Source: Actinomycetota bacterium | GTDB lineage: Bacteria > Actinomycetota > Thermoleophilia > Gaiellales > Gaiellaceae | Direction of reading: 5' to 3' | Assembly (NCBI GenBank): GCA_003132665.1 | Contig: PKYN01000016.1 | Span: forward strand, 83,930 to 147,929 | Length of the DNA: 64,000 nt | In this document: positions 61,385 to 64,000 of the stretch, piece by piece | Position numbering within the stretch: the first letter of the stretch is position 1 | Layout: each line of letters starts with the position of its first letter | Translations under genes and position numbers: made by a program | The notes under the pieces: model-generated | The model's database searches: none | What the model was told of the DNA's origin: nothing | Seen by the model: the letters and a program-made list of their open reading frames with translations, nothing else

Positions 61385-62776
61385 GTGGATGCCGAGCGGC
61401 AGCAAAACGAGAGCGCTCTTCATTCCTGGCTGGCCGGAGAGTTCTTGCTCATCGCCCTTCTCAGCGCGGCGCTCGCGCTCTGGGGCGCCTACCCGAGCCT
61501 TCCGAGCAGCTTCGATCTCCCACGGCTTCTTCTCGCCCTCGATACCGCTATCGCGCTGGCATCCGCGCTGGTCGCGGTGCTGACAGGCGTTCGCTTCTCG
61601 GTCGAATCGAGCCGCATGGATCTACTTCTCTGCGCGGGCTTCAGCCTGGCCGCGATCTCGATATTCGCTTTCGAGATTGCGCCGACTTTGGGTGGATCCG
61701 AGATCGGCAAGCCCGAGGCCTGGGCCAGCTTGGTCGCACGCATCCTCTCGGCCATCCTGATCACCGCGGCGGCCTTTGTTCGCGGGCAGGTGCGAAGGCC
61801 CGACCGAGCTCTGCCAACGATGCTGGGCGCCTGCCTGCTCGTGCTGTTCGTCAGCTGGAGCGGTACACGGACGCTCGTTCAAGCGGTGGCCGGCTCCGAA
61901 AGCTCGAGCGGGGCGGAGCTGCCCATGACCATCGCCTTCGCGCTGCTCGCGCTGCTTTTTCTGGGAGCCATGGTCGGCTTCGGGCTGCGCTTCCGGCGTT
62001 GGCTGGAGGATCTGGACAGCTGGCTGGCGCTGGCTGCCACGTTATGGCTCTTTTCCAGCCTCAACTTCATCTTCAGGCCGATCCTGCCGGGAGAGCAAGC
62101 GGCGCTAGGCGACTTTCTGCGGCTACTCGCTTGCGTTCTGCTCGTCGTCGGCGTCTGGCGAGGTATTCGCGCCGCGGAGTTCGGCCGCGCGGTCGCGGAG
62201 GAGAGAGCCAGAGTCGCGGGCGAAATCCACGACGGGCTGGCTCAGTACCTGTTCGCCCTCTCCACGCACCTGAACATGCTGCGAACCGGCGCCGAGCTCG
62301 AGACCGTCTTGCCGCGGCTCGAGGAGGTTGCCGCGCTCGCGCAACAGGAAGCGCGTTTCGCGGTGCTCGCGCTCTCCTCGGCAGGCGGAAGCGCACCGTT
62401 CGACGCCGCGCTGCACCGCTATGTGGAGTTCCTCTGCGCCGACGGAAAGCTCGAAGTGGACGTCGAAATCAATTCGGACATCCGCCTCGCACCCGACGAG
62501 CAGATCGAGGTCTTCCGCATCGTCCAGGAGGGGCTGGCGAACGTACGCAAGCACGCCAACGCCACCTGGGCCGAGGTGAAAATCGGGGAGAGCAGCGGGA
62601 AGCGAACGGTCACCGTTCGCGACGACGGCGACGGTCTCGAGCAGGACGCCTCCAAGCCCAGCGCCGGACAGGGCCTGAAGAACATGCGCCGGCGGGCGGA
62701 TTCGATCGGCGCCGACTTCACCGTCTCGAGCAAGCCCGGCACTGGAACGACGCTCGAGGTGGCACTAAGGAGTTGA
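61385..62776 (+). CDS. Sensor histidine kinase (HisKA_3)
   Basis: 463 aa from the GTG at 61385 (AAGGGGA just upstream; TTG at 61364 is an alternative). Seven or eight membrane helices span about 20-265 without an obvious periplasmic sensor domain. The HisKA_3 dimerisation box GEIHDGLAQYLFALS holds the phospho-His, the N box is QEGLANVRKHANA, and G boxes DDGDGLE and GQGLKNMRRRADSIGA follow. Signals to the divergent LuxR-type regulator. What it senses is unknown, possibly membrane state. Confidence 0.94.
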   Translation: MDAERQQNESALHSWLAGEFLLIALLSAALALWGAYPSLPSSFDLPRLLLALDTAIALASALVAVLTGVRFSVESSRMDLLLCAGFSLAAISIFAFEIAPTLGGSEIGKPEAWASLVARILSAILITAAAFVRGQVRRPDRALPTMLGACLLVLFVSWSGTRTLVQAVAGSESSSGAELPMTIAFALLALLFLGAMVGFGLRFRRWLEDLDSWLALAATLWLFSSLNFIFRPILPGEQAALGDFLRLLACVLLVVGVWRGIRAAEFGRAVAEERARVAGEIHDGLAQYLFALSTHLNMLRTGAELETVLPRLEEVAALAQQEARFAVLALSSAGGSAPFDAALHRYVEFLCADGKLEVDVEINSDIRLAPDEQIEVFRIVQEGLANVRKHANATWAEVKIGESSGKRTVTVRDDGDGLEQDASKPSAGQGLKNMRRRADSIGADFTVSSKPGTGTTLEVALRS

Positions 62777-62820
62777 ACCGCGGGCAAGGCTAGCTAGTCG
62801 AAGCCGAGCCGAGGGACTAC

Positions 62821-63615
62821 TCAGAGGGGCCTCGCAAAGCAGAGGCCGACAAGGCAGACCGAGGCGACAATCTCGACCATTCCAACCCCCTTCGGTCGCA
62901 ACGGGTGCGCGGTATCCGCCAAGCGGCGCTCGGCAATTGGAAGCGCGAGCGCCCGCACCGCCAGCGCAACGAACAGCGCTGCGTACACGCCAGGTAGCAG
63001 CAGTAGCGCCGCGATCGCCGCGATCGTGTGGTATCCGATCGAAAGCGCCGCGAACCGCGAATTGCCGCGCTCTCGGATTACCGAGCGAACCGCGAGTACC
63101 GTTCCCGCGAGGTAGAGACCGGCCGCGAGAGTCGCGAGAGCCACCCGTGAGTCATTAAGCGGGCCCGCCAGGTAGGCGGCCGCAGGGATCAGAACCAAAG
63201 CTTCGGCCACTTGCGCCAGACTCTCGGTGACACCCTTCGAACGGCCCCGGCGCGATAACCAAACGGTGACCGCCGCCGCCGGGATAAGCGCAAGCAAGGC
63301 CAGACACAGTGCCGGATGCGAGATCGTAAGAGCCAGGCTGAACGCCACAAAGAGAGAGCCGTAAACCAGCAGCGTAGACCGGTACTTTCTGCGGCTTCGC
63401 GCCCGCCGCCAGGTCTGCGCTGTCGCCGACGTCAAGTACCCGCTGGCGGCGGCTCCCGCGAGGGCAAGCTGCCAACCGCTAAATCGACCGACCGATATCC
63501 CCAGCAGAAGCGGAATTGCCAGCATCGGCCAAGCACCGTGCTGCCGCGGGATCCATATTCTCGGAGCAGCGGCCTCGCCCTTTACGTTGTCCGCCAGCGC
63601 GTTCACCCAGGTCAC
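62821..63615 (-). CDS. YwiC-like membrane protein
   Basis: 264 aa with seven to eight helices. IPRQHGAWPMLAIPLLLGI near residue 22 is the YwiC family signature, followed by YRSTLLVYGSLFVAFSL, SLAQVAEALVLIPAAAYL and YHTIAAIAALLLLPG. Members are predicted UbiA-like membrane proteins of unknown role. Followed downstream only by the kinase gene on the other strand. Confidence 0.82.
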   Translation of the reverse strand: MTWVNALADNVKGEAAAPRIWIPRQHGAWPMLAIPLLLGISVGRFSGWQLALAGAAASGYLTSATAQTWRRARSRRKYRSTLLVYGSLFVAFSLALTISHPALCLALLALIPAAAVTVWLSRRGRSKGVTESLAQVAEALVLIPAAAYLAGPLNDSRVALATLAAGLYLAGTVLAVRSVIRERGNSRFAALSIGYHTIAAIAALLLLPGVYAALFVALAVRALALPIAERRLADTAHPLRPKGVGMVEIVASVCLVGLCFARPL

Positions 63616-63710
63616 GGTACCGCGGGCAGGGAGCCGCGCTCGCTTTCGATGGCCCGTTGTGGAAACCCGGCAAAGGCCGGCGATCGCTGGCGGAGACTTT
63701 GCTCCTATAG

Positions 63711-63738
63711 AGAAAGCCCCGTTTTACCAGGGCTTTCT
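63711..63738 (-). terminator. Terminator-like hairpin after the RNase P RNA
   Basis: AGAAAGCCC (63711-63719) and GGGCTTTCT (63730-63738) form a 9-bp stem with a ten-base loop directly after the RNase P RNA end on the minus strand, followed by CTATAGG, so no long T run. Confidence 0.7.
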
Positions 63739-63741
63739 CCT

Positions 63742-64000
63742 TAGCAGGCCTGTAAGCCGGATTCTGTCGAGGGTGACCATCCATCTAGGCCGCCGGTTGC
63801 CCGGCGGCTCGAGCGGCGCACCCGGTCCCTCGGCGGGCCGCCTGAGCGGGACCTACTTCGCCTTGCACCGAACGGGGTTTGGCTAGCCACCGCGTCACCA
63901 CGGTGCTGGTGAGCTCTTACCCCACCTTTTCACCCTTACCGCCGGTTGCCCGGAGGCGGTGTCCTTTCTGTGCCACTTTCCGTCGGCTTTCGCCGCCTGG
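63742..64000 (-). ncRNA. rnpB: RNase P RNA (rnpB), 3' part; 5' end outside window
   Basis: On the minus strand the universal elements appear in order: GAAAGG near the edge, GGGTGAAAAGGTGGGGTAAG then AGCTCACCAG, the CAAACCCC block, and the 3' end ACAGAATCCGGCTTACAGGC. GC-rich stems (CCGCCGGGCAACCGGCGG and GTCCCGC...) sit where P12-P19 helices are expected. The class is bacterial A type. It processes the 5' ends of pre-tRNAs. The 5' strand of P1/P4 lies beyond base 64000. Confidence 0.95.

Noticed and set aside
61336..62793. 485-aa plus-strand ORF
   Set aside because: Alternative frame of the histidine kinase gene; Arg-rich.

Overview
The window is high-GC bacterial DNA with dense, mostly minus-strand operons, frequent 4-nt ATGA/GTGA overlaps and GTG/TTG starts. 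The rplM-rpsI-glmM-glmS, acpS-nnr-alr, guaB-guaA and pyrE-hup-pyrF groupings, the PimA-like glycosyltransferase, the actinobacterial-type OMP decarboxylase and the composition all suggest an Actinomycetota bacterium. A deep lineage such as class Thermoleophilia is my best guess; this is inference from gene content, not from a marker-gene search. No tRNA, rRNA, CRISPR array, insertion sequence or prophage was found.

Layout. 1-9.4 kb: 5' part of ileS (cut by the window edge), thioredoxin, Nudix hydrolase, VUT transporter, fabI, a three-gene coupled cassette (SDR plus two thioredoxin-fold proteins), a methyltransferase, a membrane protein without a normal start codon, CCA-adding enzyme and alr. 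9.4-19 kb: flavodoxin, nnr, acpS, HAD phosphatase, peroxiredoxin with a small winged-helix gene, a channel-like membrane protein, glmS, glmM, rpsI, rplM (envelope precursor supply next to ribosomal proteins). 19-28 kb: guaA, a 41-aa membrane microprotein, guaB behind a terminator-like hairpin, a PfkB sugar kinase, a DD-carboxypeptidase, a LysM protein, pyrF, hup, pyrE, two small proteins. 28-38 kb: YihY, rdgB, mgtC, rph, murI, DUF72, hydrolase, HAD-IB phosphatase, CDF transporter, htpX, lemA. 38-49 kb: fabL, methyltransferase, FMN reductase, proline dehydrogenase with a coupled class III aminotransferase, Ca2+/H+ antiporter, aminotransferase, a three-TM coiled-coil protein, a membrane flippase-like protein and a PimA-like glycosyltransferase. 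49-54 kb: a regulatory island with single-domain LuxR proteins, an 853-aa MalT-type regulator, an HD-GYP membrane protein and a 28-aa micro-ORF; part of it has lower GC. 54-64 kb: peptide-type solute-binding lipoprotein, RpoD-type sigma factor, topoisomerase III, HDAC-family enzyme, a divergent two-component pair, a YwiC-like membrane protein and the 3' part of the RNase P RNA gene.

Most notable observations: (1) a 142-143 bp element present twice (30507-30649 and 37281-37422) whose central helix is kept by compensatory base changes, which points to a structured RNA or hairpin-bearing repeat; (2) a coupled 41-aa membrane microprotein between guaB and guaA; (3) a possible attenuator ahead of guaB; (4) three genes whose best-placed start codon is non-canonical (ATA, GTA, ATC); (5) two enoyl-ACP reductases of different families (FabI and FabL); (6) a proline dehydrogenase-aminotransferase pair. 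None of these could be tested by database search here.
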